A program made the position numbers and the translations under genes. The notes beneath the pieces are model-generated. The model was not told the origin of the DNA, searched no databases, and worked only from the letters and a program-made list of their open reading frames with translations. Positions 26,221-34,184 of a DNA stretch of 64,000 bases are shown in pieces (position 1 is the stretch's first letter; each line of letters starts with the position of its first letter). The stretch lies in NCBI RefSeq assembly GCF_018499875.1, contig NZ_JAHBAY010000002.1:248001-312000 (forward strand), read 5' to 3'. Source of the stretch: Kineosporia corallincola. Its GTDB lineage: Bacteria; Actinomycetota; Actinomycetes; Actinomycetales; Kineosporiaceae.

Positions 26221-26250
26221 TTGACCTCTCAAGCACTTACGGCGCATTAG
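26221..26250 (+). promoter_or_regulatory. Possible promoter of the DUF3152 gene
   Basis: TTGACC at 26221-26226 matches a -35 box, and CATTAG or TTAGCC 18-20 bp downstream could be a -10 box. The distance to the GTG at 26261 is short, suggesting a very short leader. The -10 match is weak. Confidence 0.4.
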
Positions 26251-26260
26251 CCTCATTGGC

Positions 26261-27118
26261 GTGTCACGTCTGGTAACGACCCGCGTCGTCCCTCATTTAT
26301 TCATGACAGCACTCGCGACCACGGCCCTGGCCGGGGCGCTGGTGCTGAGTCCTTCTGCCGGTCCTGCTGTCTCCCCGGGTTCCGCCGGTCCTGCCCCGTC
26401 GGCTGGCGCGGTGGGCGTGCCACCGGACCATGAGACGGTGGCGATCACGACAGCGATCACGACCGCGGTCTCCGGTGCGGCCGTTCAGGAGACGGCGAAG
26501 AAGGCCGCCGCGATCACGTATCCGAAGGCGGGCAAGAACACCTGGAAGTACGCCTCCGGACGCAGCAAGGTGGCCGGGAAGAAAGGCCCGCTGCTGCGGT
26601 ACCGGGTGGTGGTGGAGAAGGGGATCACGGGGATCACGGCCAACCAGTTCGCGGCCCGGGTCACCAAGACGCTCGCGGACCGGCGCAGCTGGACCGGAAC
26701 CGGCACGGTGCGGTTGCAGCGGGTGCCGAACTCGGCGAAGTACGACTTCACGATCTACCTGGCCACCCCGCAGACCCGCGACACCCTGTGCCAGGACGCG
26801 TCCAAGGCCGACCCGGACCGGTACACCTCGTGCCGTAACGGCGACCGGGTGGTGCTGAACGTGGCCCGCTGGGTGCACGGGGTGCCGAAGTACGGGGCGT
26901 CGCTGGAGACGTACCGCTCGTACATGATCAACCACGAGACCGGGCACCGGCTGGGCTACCACCACCAGAAGTGCCCGGCCAAGGGCAAGAAGGCGCCGGT
27001 CATGCAGCAGCAGACCCTCGGCCTGCACGGCTGCACGGCCAACCCGTGGCCGCGGGTGAGCGGCAAGCTGTACCAGGGCCCGGCGGGCGCCTACAGCGAC
27101 CCGATCCCGAAGGCCTGA
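26261..27118 (+). CDS. Secreted DUF3152-domain protein (zinc-protease-like)
   Basis: 285 residues from GTG 26261, with a signal peptide (FMTALATTALAGALVLSPSAGPA) and an Ala/Thr-rich linker. The DUF3152 domain starts around YRVVVEKGITGITANQFAARVTKTL and includes the metallopeptidase-like motif SYMINHETGHRLGYHH (HETGH at residues 225-229 with a third His at H235 or H236), then KAPVMQQQTLGLHGCTANPWP. The family is common in actinobacteria and is predicted to be an extracellular zinc protease, though activity has not been established to my knowledge. Paired Cys may stabilise the fold. Confidence 0.88.
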   Translation: MSRLVTTRVVPHLFMTALATTALAGALVLSPSAGPAVSPGSAGPAPSAGAVGVPPDHETVAITTAITTAVSGAAVQETAKKAAAITYPKAGKNTWKYASGRSKVAGKKGPLLRYRVVVEKGITGITANQFAARVTKTLADRRSWTGTGTVRLQRVPNSAKYDFTIYLATPQTRDTLCQDASKADPDRYTSCRNGDRVVLNVARWVHGVPKYGASLETYRSYMINHETGHRLGYHHQKCPAKGKKAPVMQQQTLGLHGCTANPWPRVSGKLYQGPAGAYSDPIPKA

Positions 27119-27144
27119 TCCCTCGCTGTTTCGCACCGTCCCTC

Positions 27145-27185
27145 GCGGCCGGCCGTGTCCCGTCCCCCGGGACGTGGCCGGCCGC
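27145..27185. terminator. Bidirectional terminator
   Basis: GCGGCCGGCC...TGTCCCG and CGGGACG...GGCCGGCCGC pair with one mismatch around a short loop, between the convergent DUF3152 gene and the chemotaxis receptor gene. Confidence 0.8.
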
Positions 27186-27200
27186 AGTTGCGTGGGGAGG

Positions 27201-28463
27201 TTACTTCCCGGCGTTGTGGAGCATGCGTTCCAGGGCCTGGGTGATGTCGCGGGCGGCGCCGGCGGCCTCGCCGGTGCGCCGGCCGACCTCGGCGAGCACG
27301 GCGGCCTGCTGGTCGACGGCCGCGGCGATCGCGGCCTGGGAGTCGCCGATCCGGCCCACCAGGGCGTTGCTGGTGCGGAAGCTGTCGGCGACCTTGTGGG
27401 CCTGCTGGGAGACCACCTCCACGACGTCGCGGACCTTCTGGGTGGACTCGGCGGTGGCCGCGGCCAGGGACTTCACCTCGGTCGCCACCACCCCGAAGCC
27501 CTTGCCGGCCTCACCGGCGCGGGCGGCCTCGATGGTGGCGTTGAGACTGAGCAGGTTGGTCTGCTCGGCCAGGGACTCGATCAGGGCGTTGACGCCGGAG
27601 ATCTCGGCCACGGCCGTCTCCAGGCGGGCGGCGTCGTCGGCGGCGAGCGCGGCGGCGTCCTGGCCCTGCCGGGCGGTGCCGGCGGTCTCCTGGCAGCGCC
27701 GGGCGATGTCGTGCACGGCCGATTCGAGTGTGCCGGACTGGGCGGCCAGGTCGTCGATGGCCTCCGAGACCCTGCCCGCGAGTGCCCGGATGATCTCCGC
27801 GTCCGTGGCCAGGCCCTCCCCACGGCGGGCGGCGTCGAGGGCGGCCTCACGCTGGACGAGGGTCTCGGCCTCGGCGTTGCGGGTCTGGAGCTGGGCGGTG
27901 GCGTCGCGCTCGGCGTCCAGGGCGGCGCGCTGGGTCTCGGTCTCGGCCTCGGTGATCTCGGCGAAGTGCCACCACAGCAGGACCGCGACGATCTCCACGA
28001 CCACGGACGCCGCATGCGTGCCCACCATGATCACCACGTCCCGGGTCTCGGGTTGCGTGCCGTGCATGGACATCGACATCACCCGGGCCGGGGCGAACAA
28101 CCCGAACAGCAGATGGTGCACGACCACCGCCCCGACCGTGACCAGCAGCGGCGACCAGCGCTGGTAGAGCGCCACGAACGGGACGGCCGACAGCAGGAAC
28201 AGGTGCGCGTGCAGGCTGCCGCCGGACAGGTCGATCCCGATGAACGCGCACGAGATCAGCGCCAGGCTGGTCAGTTCCGAGGTCAGCCGTTGCCCCCGCG
28301 CCACTGCGGCCAGGCCCACCAGCACGACCGGGACCAGCGGCAGCAGCAGGGTCTCGGCCCAGGACGAGGGCCCCACCACCCCGACCCCGACCAGGACCGG
28401 CACACTGCACAGGGCCGCGCCGCGGATCAGGCGATGCCGTGCCAGCCATGACTTCTCGCTCAT
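27201..28463 (-). CDS. Methyl-accepting chemotaxis protein with multi-helix membrane sensor
   Basis: 420 residues from ATG 28463 (a GTG at 28496 is an alternative). The first 160 residues hold about six hydrophobic helices and no periplasmic ligand domain. A coiled coil (residues 165-215) replaces a HAMP domain. The signalling domain contains the canonical hairpin tip [20 protein letters not shown], then [18 protein letters not shown], which contacts CheA and CheW. It should bias flagellar rotation in response to a membrane or intracellular cue. No other chemotaxis gene is in the window. Its presence implies a motile stage. Confidence 0.9.
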   Translation of the reverse strand: MSEKSWLARHRLIRGAALCSVPVLVGVGVVGPSSWAETLLLPLVPVVLVGLAAVARGQRLTSELTSLALISCAFIGIDLSGGSLHAHLFLLSAVPFVALYQRWSPLLVTVGAVVVHHLLFGLFAPARVMSMSMHGTQPETRDVVIMVGTHAASVVVEIVAVLLWWHFAEITEAETETQRAALDAERDATAQLQTRNAEAETLVQREAALDAARRGEGLATDAEIIRALAGRVSEAIDDLAAQSGTLESAVHDIARRCQETAGTARQGQDAAALAADDAARLETAVAEISGVNALIESLAEQTNLLSLNATIEAARAGEAGKGFGVVATEVKSLAAATAESTQKVRDVVEVVSQQAHKVADSFRTSNALVGRIGDSQAAIAAAVDQQAAVLAEVGRRTGEAAGAARDITQALERMLHNAGK

Positions 28464-28780
28464 CCGGGAACCACGCGGAAGCCGGAAATCGCTCACGGCC
28501 CCAGCATCGGACGCCGGCCCCGGCATCTTGAGGACGCTGAGGGGCGTGCGGGGACCTGGTCAGGACGTCGGTCAGGACGCTGGTGGGGACGCTGATGGGG
28601 ATATAGGGGACCGGAGGGACCGGGGGACGCCCTGATCGCCCGGCAGCGTCCGACTGCCGGGATCGTCGGTATGGGCCCGCCCCTGGGTGCTGCCCTGGTC
28701 AGTTCTGGGTCGGTCCTGGGTCAGCTCTGGCGCTGGACCAGCACCCCGAGGCTGGGTCTCAGGCTGGGTCTCAGGCGGTG

Positions 28781-29197
28781 TTACCGGTCCATGCTGTCGG
28801 GGTTCTGCCGGGGCGGGTGGATCAGCTTGATCAGCGGGATGATCGGCGGGCGGGACACGTCCGGGGGTGTCACCCGCACGCCGCACCGGGCCGGGGAGGT
28901 GGTGCGCCAGGCGGTGGCGCGCTCGTGGTCGTCGTGGTGCGGCCCGGTGGGGTGCCGGGAGGCCCGGGCCCAGGGCCGCCGTGAGGTCGCCGGGCCGGGC
29001 GGGCGGATCGAGCGTGCCGGGCGGGTGAGCCGGCCTGAACGCCCTTGCCCGCCAGACCTGTCAGACCTGTCAGACCTGCCGGAGGCCGGGGGGCGTGGTG
29101 CCCGGGTGATGGGTGGGGGCACGATCTCGCACAGGCCCAGGAACAGGGCCAGCCGGATGAGGGTGCGCATCAGCCACAGCCAGTACCGGTAGCTCAT
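28781..29197 (-). CDS. Small single-helix membrane protein coupled to the phosphatase gene
   Basis: 138 residues from ATG 29197, whose ATGA overlaps the stop of the upstream phosphatase gene. The N-terminus MSYRYWLWLMRTLIRLALFL is a membrane helix, followed by EIVPPPITRAPRPPASG and a Pro/Arg/Ser-rich tail without clear fold. The coupling supports a real start, but the low-complexity tail weakens the case for the whole length. The function is unknown. Confidence 0.45.
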   Translation of the reverse strand: MSYRYWLWLMRTLIRLALFLGLCEIVPPPITRAPRPPASGRSDRSDRSGGQGRSGRLTRPARSIRPPGPATSRRPWARASRHPTGPHHDDHERATAWRTTSPARCGVRVTPPDVSRPPIIPLIKLIHPPRQNPDSMDR

Positions 29198-29820
29198 GAC
29201 GGCAGGTGCCCGGTGTCGTTGAACGCGAGCAGGGCTGCCGGCCGCCCGGTTTCCCACCGCAGCACGGTGACGGCGCCGTTGGCCTGGTTCAGGCCGATCC
29301 ACCGCCACTCGGGAGCCTCCAGCACGTGCCGCACGAACCAGCCGATCACGAAGTTGTGCGTGACGATCAGGTCGGTGCGCTCGCGCTCGCCGATCCGCGA
29401 CAGTTCGCGCACCGCCACCCGCAGCTCGCGGGCCTGCGGGTCGCGTTCCGCGGGCGGGACGGCCTGGAGGAACTGCCGGTAGCGGGGCGGGTGGTCGTCG
29501 GGGATCGGGGTGCGGTCACGCACCAGCTCGCACGCGTGGGCCCGCAGGTGCTGGTCGTTCCCAGCATCGACGGCGCCGACGGCGCTGAGGGTGTTCAGGT
29601 GCTCGGTGATCAGGGCGGCGGTCTCGGTGGCCCGCCGCAGGGGGCTGTGGTGCACGGACCCGAAGGGGATACCGGCCAGGCGGCGGGCGACGGCGAGGGA
29701 CTGGGCGCGGCCGCGGGGTGTCAGGCCGCTGCCGGGTTCGGCGGGCTCGCCGTCGTCGGCCTGGTGGGTGGGGTGGTGCTGTTCGCCGCGGCGGACCAGG
29801 TACAGCGTGGTGCTGGACAT
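29194..29820 (-). CDS. Histidine-phosphatase-like protein lacking the RHG histidine
   Basis: 208 residues from ATG 29820 with a strong ribosome site (AAAGGAGG). The branch-1 histidine phosphatase pattern is seen: TLYLVRRGEQ at the N-terminus, SPLRRATETAALI, and VTHNFVIGWFVRH. The catalytic RHG motif reads RRG, so the nucleophilic His is Arg. The second His (VTHN) remains. The protein may be inactive or bind a phosphorylated ligand; another His in EQHH directly after the motif might substitute, which is speculative. It overlaps a small membrane protein downstream. Confidence 0.8.
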   Translation of the reverse strand: MSSTTLYLVRRGEQHHPTHQADDGEPAEPGSGLTPRGRAQSLAVARRLAGIPFGSVHHSPLRRATETAALITEHLNTLSAVGAVDAGNDQHLRAHACELVRDRTPIPDDHPPRYRQFLQAVPPAERDPQARELRVAVRELSRIGERERTDLIVTHNFVIGWFVRHVLEAPEWRWIGLNQANGAVTVLRWETGRPAALLAFNDTGHLPS

Positions 29821-29911
29821 GGGGCCTCCTTTCGGTGCGAGGTCGGGGATCGGTACGAGGACCGGGTGGGGGCGAGGGCGTGGGAACGGGCTGCTGGTGC
29901 GGTCAGTGCGG

Positions 29912-30391
29912 TCAGTGCGGGGAGTGCGGGGAGGGTGCGAAGACGGTGACGTCGGTGGTGGCCGTGAGAGGGGCCATGGTGTGGCGGATGGCGGCCTCGA
30001 CATCGGGCCAGGGCAGGCCGCCGAGGCCGCAGCCAAGGGCGGGGATCGCGATGGACGTCAGGGCGAGGTCGGAGACGGTGGCGGCCAGGTCGCTCAGGCC
30101 GGCCTGGATGTCAGGCAGTCGTGACGGCGAGCGCCAGTGCCGCTTGGTGGGGAAATTGATGAGGTAGCGCGGCTGTTCGTGGCCGGTGGCCCACACGTGC
30201 ATGATGCCGATGGTGACCTCGCCGTTGCGGCAGGCCTGCCGGTAGTCGGCGTACATGGCGGGCCAGGCCTGGCGGAATTGCAGGGCCAGGCCGCGGCCCA
30301 TGACGCCGGCGGTGTTGACCGGGTTGACGAGTGCGTCGGCGGGTTCGGCGAGCAGGTCGTTCCCGGCGCGCACGACGGTGAGGTTCGGCAT
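29912..30391 (-). CDS. Macro-domain protein, DarG-like
   Basis: 159 residues from ATG 30391. The fold is a single macro domain: VRAGNDLLAEPADALVNPVN, then TAGVMGRGLALQFRQAWP, INFPTKRHW and SIAIPALGCGLGGLPWPDV. The NPVNTxGVMGxGLALQF and NFPTKRHWR blocks match the N-terminal hydrolase domain of DarG, which removes ADP-ribose from thymidine in DNA and neutralises the DarT toxin. The DarG C-terminal toxin-binding domain is missing and no DarT-like gene is next to it. It could be an orphan defence against DarT or a general ADP-ribosylglycohydrolase. A recombinase gene is divergent from it. Confidence 0.85.
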   Translation of the reverse strand: MPNLTVVRAGNDLLAEPADALVNPVNTAGVMGRGLALQFRQAWPAMYADYRQACRNGEVTIGIMHVWATGHEQPRYLINFPTKRHWRSPSRLPDIQAGLSDLAATVSDLALTSIAIPALGCGLGGLPWPDVEAAIRHTMAPLTATTDVTVFAPSPHSPH

Positions 30392-30466
30392 GCCCAAAGT
30401 GGTACCAGCCGGGTCCGACAATCTTGATGGTGCCCGATCGGGCCGATCCGGCACACACCGGGCACA

Positions 30467-31564
30467 ATGGGGCGCATGCACTCCGGCGGTCCCGACCCTG
30501 AACCCGAAACCTGGCGTGAGCGTTCGCAACTGGCTGTCCCCGACGCCGCCGGGTCACAGGTGGACCCGGCATACGCGTACGTGGCGCGGCTGGCCGCGAT
30601 CGACGCGCAGGCCGCCGAGGACTCGCTGGCACCCTCCACCCGCGAGGCGTACCGGCGCGCGTGGGAGGCGTTCGAGGGCTGGGCGGGCGAGAACTCGCTG
30701 ATGGCGCTGCCGGCCACGGCCGCCACGGTGCGGGCATTCGTGGCGCACCTGCGCTCGCGGCCGGCCCCGGCGAGCCTGCCGACGATCAATCAGCACCTGT
30801 CGGCGATCTGGGCGCATCACGCCGAGGCGGGGCTGCCCTCGGCGCGCCAGGACGGGCAGCTGCGGCTGCGGCTTCAGGGGTACGCGCGGCAGGACCAGGA
30901 ACGGCTGGTGCGGCAGATGTCCGCGCTGATGGTCCGCGACGTGCAGCGGATCCTGGCGGTGATGGAGGAGGAGCTACTGGTCGCCCGCCGCGACCTGACC
31001 GACGAGCGGGCGCTGCGCAAGGCCGAGCTGGTGTGCCGCCGCGACAGGGCGGTGATCCTGGTGGGGCTGGCCACGGCGATGCGCCGTTCGGAGCTGTCCC
31101 GCATCGAGATCGCCGACCTGCGCGAGGACGTCGAGGGCCTGGTCGTCACCCCCCGCTGGACCAAACGCGACCAGGCCGGCACCGAGCGGCACCCGCGGGC
31201 CGTGCCCCGCGGGGCGAGCCGGGCCACCTGCCCGGTGACCGCGATGCGCTCGTGGCTGGAGGCGGCCGGGATCGAGTCCGGCCCGGTGTTCCGGCCGGTC
31301 ACCCGATGGGGCACGGTCGGGGCGAAAGGCTTCACACCGCAGGTGGTGCGCACCATCGTGCAGCAGCGGGCGCAGGCAGCCGGGCTGCCCGGCACGTGGG
31401 GCGCGCACTCGCTGCGGGCGGGGTTCGCGACGCAGAGCGCCAAGAACGGGGTGGCCCGGCACGTGATCATGGCCGACGGGGACTGGCGCTCGGCGGCGGT
31501 CGACCGGTACATGCGCCGCGGCGCGTTGTGGGACGGCGCGGCCGCCAAGAGCCTGGGGCTGTGA
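30467..31564 (+). CDS. Tyrosine recombinase/integrase
   Basis: 365 residues (ATG 30467; ATG 30476 is possible). The N-terminal SAM-like domain has STREAYRRAWEAFEGWAGEN. The catalytic domain shows Arg I in GLATAMRRSELSRIEI, a Lys in TPRWTKRDQAG, the HxxR box in GAHSLRAGFATQSA, Trp in GDWRSAAVDRYM and the nucleophile Tyr in RYM. All catalytic positions are present, so it is probably active. It starts an accessory region with two further recombinase genes. No tRNA or obvious attachment site was found beside it. Confidence 0.9.
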   Translation: MGRMHSGGPDPEPETWRERSQLAVPDAAGSQVDPAYAYVARLAAIDAQAAEDSLAPSTREAYRRAWEAFEGWAGENSLMALPATAATVRAFVAHLRSRPAPASLPTINQHLSAIWAHHAEAGLPSARQDGQLRLRLQGYARQDQERLVRQMSALMVRDVQRILAVMEEELLVARRDLTDERALRKAELVCRRDRAVILVGLATAMRRSELSRIEIADLREDVEGLVVTPRWTKRDQAGTERHPRAVPRGASRATCPVTAMRSWLEAAGIESGPVFRPVTRWGTVGAKGFTPQVVRTIVQQRAQAAGLPGTWGAHSLRAGFATQSAKNGVARHVIMADGDWRSAAVDRYMRRGALWDGAAAKSLGL

Positions 31565-31573
31565 GGCACCGCC

Positions 31574-31864
31574 GTGGGCTGGAAATGGGCGCCGTTCTTC
31601 GTGATGGAGTGGCTGGGCGCGGCCGGGGTCGAACCGCACGAGGTGATGCAGGTCCTGGAGGCGACGCGACGCTGGCCGCGGCCGGCGGTGGCGGCCTCGA
31701 ACGGGCTACGGCCCCTGACGATCTGGGGACGCACCCGCCCGGGCCGGGCGCTGATGGTGGCGGTGCGGTACCTGGATGGGCGAGACTGGGAAATCGTCGG
31801 CGCTCGCGCGCTGAACGACCGGGAACTGGTGGAGCTGGAGAAGTGGGAGGCCGACCGTGACTGA
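31574..31864 (+). CDS. BrnT-like toxin candidate
   Basis: 96 residues from GTG 31574. The second half, LTIWGRTRPGRALMVAVRYL followed by WEIVGARALNDRELVELEKWE, follows the BrnT RNase pattern (IGRTxxGRxLxVV...IISARxATxxE). The first half is less clear. It begins 10 bp after the recombinase and overlaps the next gene by 8 bp. That gene encodes a small protein with a ribbon-helix-helix-like segment, so the two form a toxin-antitoxin candidate. In BrnTA the toxin gene also comes first. The match is by eye only. Confidence 0.55.
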   Translation: MGWKWAPFFVMEWLGAAGVEPHEVMQVLEATRRWPRPAVAASNGLRPLTIWGRTRPGRALMVAVRYLDGRDWEIVGARALNDRELVELEKWEADRD

Positions 31865-32114
31865 TCACCTGACTGATCGCCGTGGTGATGCGGCGGACTG
31901 GTCCCGGCTGGACATGGACGAGCTGGTCTTCCTCGGCGAGGAGCACCTGCCCGCCTACGGCGCCCACCTGCTGCCCCCGCCGGGCACGTCCACCTCCACG
32001 CTCGTGCTCGACGTGGAGCCGGAGGTTCTGGACGCGCTGGCCCGCGAGGCCGCGGCCAGCGGCCGCACGCTCAGCGAGGTCGCCCAGGACCGCCTGCGCC
32101 GCCCCGCCGCCTGA
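31857..32114 (+). CDS. Small RHH-like protein, antitoxin candidate
   Basis: 85 residues from GTG 31857. The C-terminal segment STLVLDVEPEVLDALAREAA and then SGRTLSEVAQDRLRR fits a ribbon-helix-helix or CopG-like fold (short strand, helix, turn, helix). The N-terminal half (RLDMDELVFLGEEHLPAYG) may wrap the toxin. The arrangement after a BrnT-like gene, with an 8-bp overlap, supports an antitoxin role. It ends before a hairpin terminator. Confidence 0.55.
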   Translation: MTDHLTDRRGDAADWSRLDMDELVFLGEEHLPAYGAHLLPPPGTSTSTLVLDVEPEVLDALAREAAASGRTLSEVAQDRLRRPAA

Positions 32115-32130
32115 GCCCCCCACCACCCAG

Positions 32131-32168
32131 GACGCCCGCGCTCGCCGGGTGGGGCGGACGCGGGCGTC
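32131..32168. terminator. Bidirectional terminator
   Basis: GACGCCCGCG (32131-32140) pairs with CGCGGGCGTC (32159-32168). It separates the toxin-antitoxin candidate from the convergent azoreductase gene. Confidence 0.75.
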
Positions 32169-32204
32169 GTCCTCAAAGGTTTTTGAGGTGTGCGCAGCGC
32201 TGGT

Positions 32205-32837
32205 TCAGCGGGCGGCGAGCGCCTTGCCGGCGTTGACGGCGGCCTCGTGGGCGGTCTGCTTGAGCTGGGCGCCGAGCTCGGCGAACTGGTCGAGGGCGGG
32301 GTTGACGCCGACCATGGTGAATTCGCGCTCGACGACGGTGAGGTCGGCGCCCCACACCTCGTCCAGGACGCGGCGCAGGTAGGGGGTGCTGTGGTCCCAG
32401 CCGTGCTTGGGAGTGCCCGGGGAGTAGTTGCCGCCGCGGGTGGTGAGCAGGATGACGGGCTTGCCCTCGAGGATGCGGCTGCCGGGGGCGCCGCCGGCGA
32501 TGACCAGGTTGATCCAGTTCTGCACGTGCGGGGACACGCCCCAGTTGTACAGGGGGAAGGCCAGGACGACGGCGTCGGCGGCGGCCAACTCGGTGTTCAG
32601 CTCGGCGGCCAGGGCGACGGCGGACTTCTGGGCGTCGCTGCGCTGGTCGGCGGGCGTGTAGCCGGCGCCGACGGCGGTGGCCCAGGCGTCGGCGGGCAGG
32701 GGGTCGGAGCCGAGGTGCCGGGTGACGACCTTCTCGTCCGGGCGCTGGGCGCTCCATTCGGCCAGCACCAGGTCGGCCAGTTCGCTGCTGGCCGAGGCGG
32801 GGCCGAGGATGCTGGCGTCGATACGCAAGAGGGTCAT
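32205..32837 (-). CDS. FMN-dependent NADH-azoreductase (AzoR-like)
   Basis: 210 residues from ATG 32837. Flavodoxin-like fold: MTLLRIDASILGPASASSELADLVL binds the FMN phosphate, AADAVVLAFPLYNWGVSPHVQNWIN and LTTRGGNYSPGTPKHGWDHSTPYLR line the flavin and quinone site. AzoR enzymes are dimers that reduce quinones and azo dyes with NADH and protect against thiol-reactive quinones. A divergent MarR gene and two mirror-image operators in the gap indicate substrate-controlled expression. Confidence 0.9.
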   Translation of the reverse strand: MTLLRIDASILGPASASSELADLVLAEWSAQRPDEKVVTRHLGSDPLPADAWATAVGAGYTPADQRSDAQKSAVALAAELNTELAAADAVVLAFPLYNWGVSPHVQNWINLVIAGGAPGSRILEGKPVILLTTRGGNYSPGTPKHGWDHSTPYLRRVLDEVWGADLTVVEREFTMVGVNPALDQFAELGAQLKQTAHEAAVNAGKALAAR

Positions 32838-32870
32838 GGCAGGGGGCTCCAGACGACGATCAAGGATGAG

Positions 32871-32922
32871 TTGAATGTTCAACCGCGGAGTCGATAGTGC
32901 CACCGTCGAGTTGAACATTCAA
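32871..32922. promoter_or_regulatory. Paired MarR operators between azoreductase and regulator
   Basis: TTGAATGTTCAA (32871-32882) and TTGAACATTCAA (32911-32922) are exact reverse complements of each other and near-palindromes (TTGAA-n2-TTCAA). Their starts are 40 bp apart, about four helical turns, so two dimers would sit on the same face. The second ends 17 bp before the regulator start. Confidence 0.85.
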
Positions 32923-32939
32923 TCCAGTAGTCTGTTCGT

Positions 32940-33551
32940 GTGAGTGAGGACACCCCCTGGCTGTCACCGGCCGAGCTCTACAACTGGCTGCACCTGACCG
33001 GCGCCCTCACCGCCCTGCCCAACGCCATCGAGCAGCAACTCAAACGCGACTCGGGCCTGAACTTCTTCGAATACTCCGTACTGTCCGGCCTCTCACAGGC
33101 CCCCGGCCGGGCCATGAAGATGTCAGCCCTGGCCGGCAGCGCCCTGGGCTCACAGTCCCGCCTGTCCCACGCCGTCACCCGGCTGGAACGCGCCGGATGG
33201 GTCCAGCGCCGCAACTGCACCCAGGGCGCACGAGCCGTCGAGGCCGTCCTGACCGACGCCGGCCACGCCAAGATCGTCGAGGCCGCACCCGCCCACGTCC
33301 GGCAGGCCCGCCGCCTGGTCGTCGACGCCCTCACCGAGCAGGAGTTCGACCAGCTCCGCAACGCACTGCGCAAGATCCTGCTGGCCGCGTCCCCCGACAC
33401 CGTCCAGCTGATCGACGCCTCCCTCGCCGACGGCCCCGAACACCCCGACGCAGTGTCCCCGTGCTTCCTGCACCGCGACCGCACCGACGCCCCCGAACAC
33501 CCCGACACCCTCGACGCCGCAACCGGGCAGGAACCCCAGGAGTCCAGGTAG
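32940..33551 (+). CDS. MarR-family transcriptional regulator
   Basis: 203 residues from GTG 32940. The MarR fold is plain: DSGLNFFEYSVLSGLSQAPG, the recognition helix ALGSQSRLSHAVTRLERAGWV, and the wing RRNCTQGARAVEAVLTDAGHAK, with the long C-terminal dimer helix. A tail of about 45 residues is Pro/Asp/His-rich and probably disordered. It is divergent from AzoR; a Cys in RRNCTQ at the wing could sense quinones by thiol modification, as in QsrR/YodB-like repressors, but that is inference. Confidence 0.87.
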   Translation: MSEDTPWLSPAELYNWLHLTGALTALPNAIEQQLKRDSGLNFFEYSVLSGLSQAPGRAMKMSALAGSALGSQSRLSHAVTRLERAGWVQRRNCTQGARAVEAVLTDAGHAKIVEAAPAHVRQARRLVVDALTEQEFDQLRNALRKILLAASPDTVQLIDASLADGPEHPDAVSPCFLHRDRTDAPEHPDTLDAATGQEPQESR

Positions 33552-33724
33552 ACACCCCAACGCGCTCGCGACCACCTGCCTGAAGAACGCCCTCCCGGCC
33601 CACGAGGGCACCATCCCCGCCCGGGGATGAGCGGACCAGGGACGTTCACACAGACTTTTCCTGCGCCCGCACCTGCCCAGAACGCAGCCCGGGCACCCTA
33701 CGAGGACGCGCCGGGCCGCGAAGG

Positions 33725-34081
33725 GTGAGCACGAGAGGGGTGGCTGGGGTGGAGTTCGGGATCCGGGTGGACGACGAGGCCCGCCAGGTGCACGGCCCGC
33801 ACGGCACCGCGGCCCTGACCGCCAAGGAGTGCGACCTGCTACTGGCCCTGATGCGCAGCCACGGCGCGGTCGTGACCCGGCACCACCTCCTGACACAGGT
33901 GTGGAACCTGCCCGCGGGACGCCCCCGAGGAACCGCCCGCAGCCTCGACGTCCACATCGCCACCCTGCGCGCCAAACTCGGCGCCAGCAGCGGCACCGGA
34001 CCCGGCAGCGCTCGCATCGACACCGTCCGCGGCACCGGGTACCGCCTCGTACCCGCCGCCCTGGAGCCACGCCACTCGTGA
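33725..34081 (+). CDS. Orphan OmpR/PhoB-type winged-helix DNA-binding protein
   Basis: 118 residues: a stand-alone Trans_reg_C domain without receiver. The pattern EARQVHGPHGTAALTAKECDLLLALMRSHGAVVTRHHLLTQVW, then RSLDVHIATLRAKLG and IDTVRGTGYRLVP, is complete. The start may be GTG 33725 or the later GTG 33749. No sensor kinase is adjacent. Such single-domain regulators are constitutive DNA binders or partners of other proteins. The next gene on the same strand starts 104 bp downstream. Confidence 0.8.
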   Translation: MSTRGVAGVEFGIRVDDEARQVHGPHGTAALTAKECDLLLALMRSHGAVVTRHHLLTQVWNLPAGRPRGTARSLDVHIATLRAKLGASSGTGPGSARIDTVRGTGYRLVPAALEPRHS

Positions 34082-34184
34082 AACCGCACAGCCCTTGAAA
34101 CCACGCAGCCCTCGAAGCCAAGGCCGCCGATGCGCGGCGGGCCGGGAGTTCAGGCGGGGGGCGCGGGCGCCGATCTGAGCAGGG

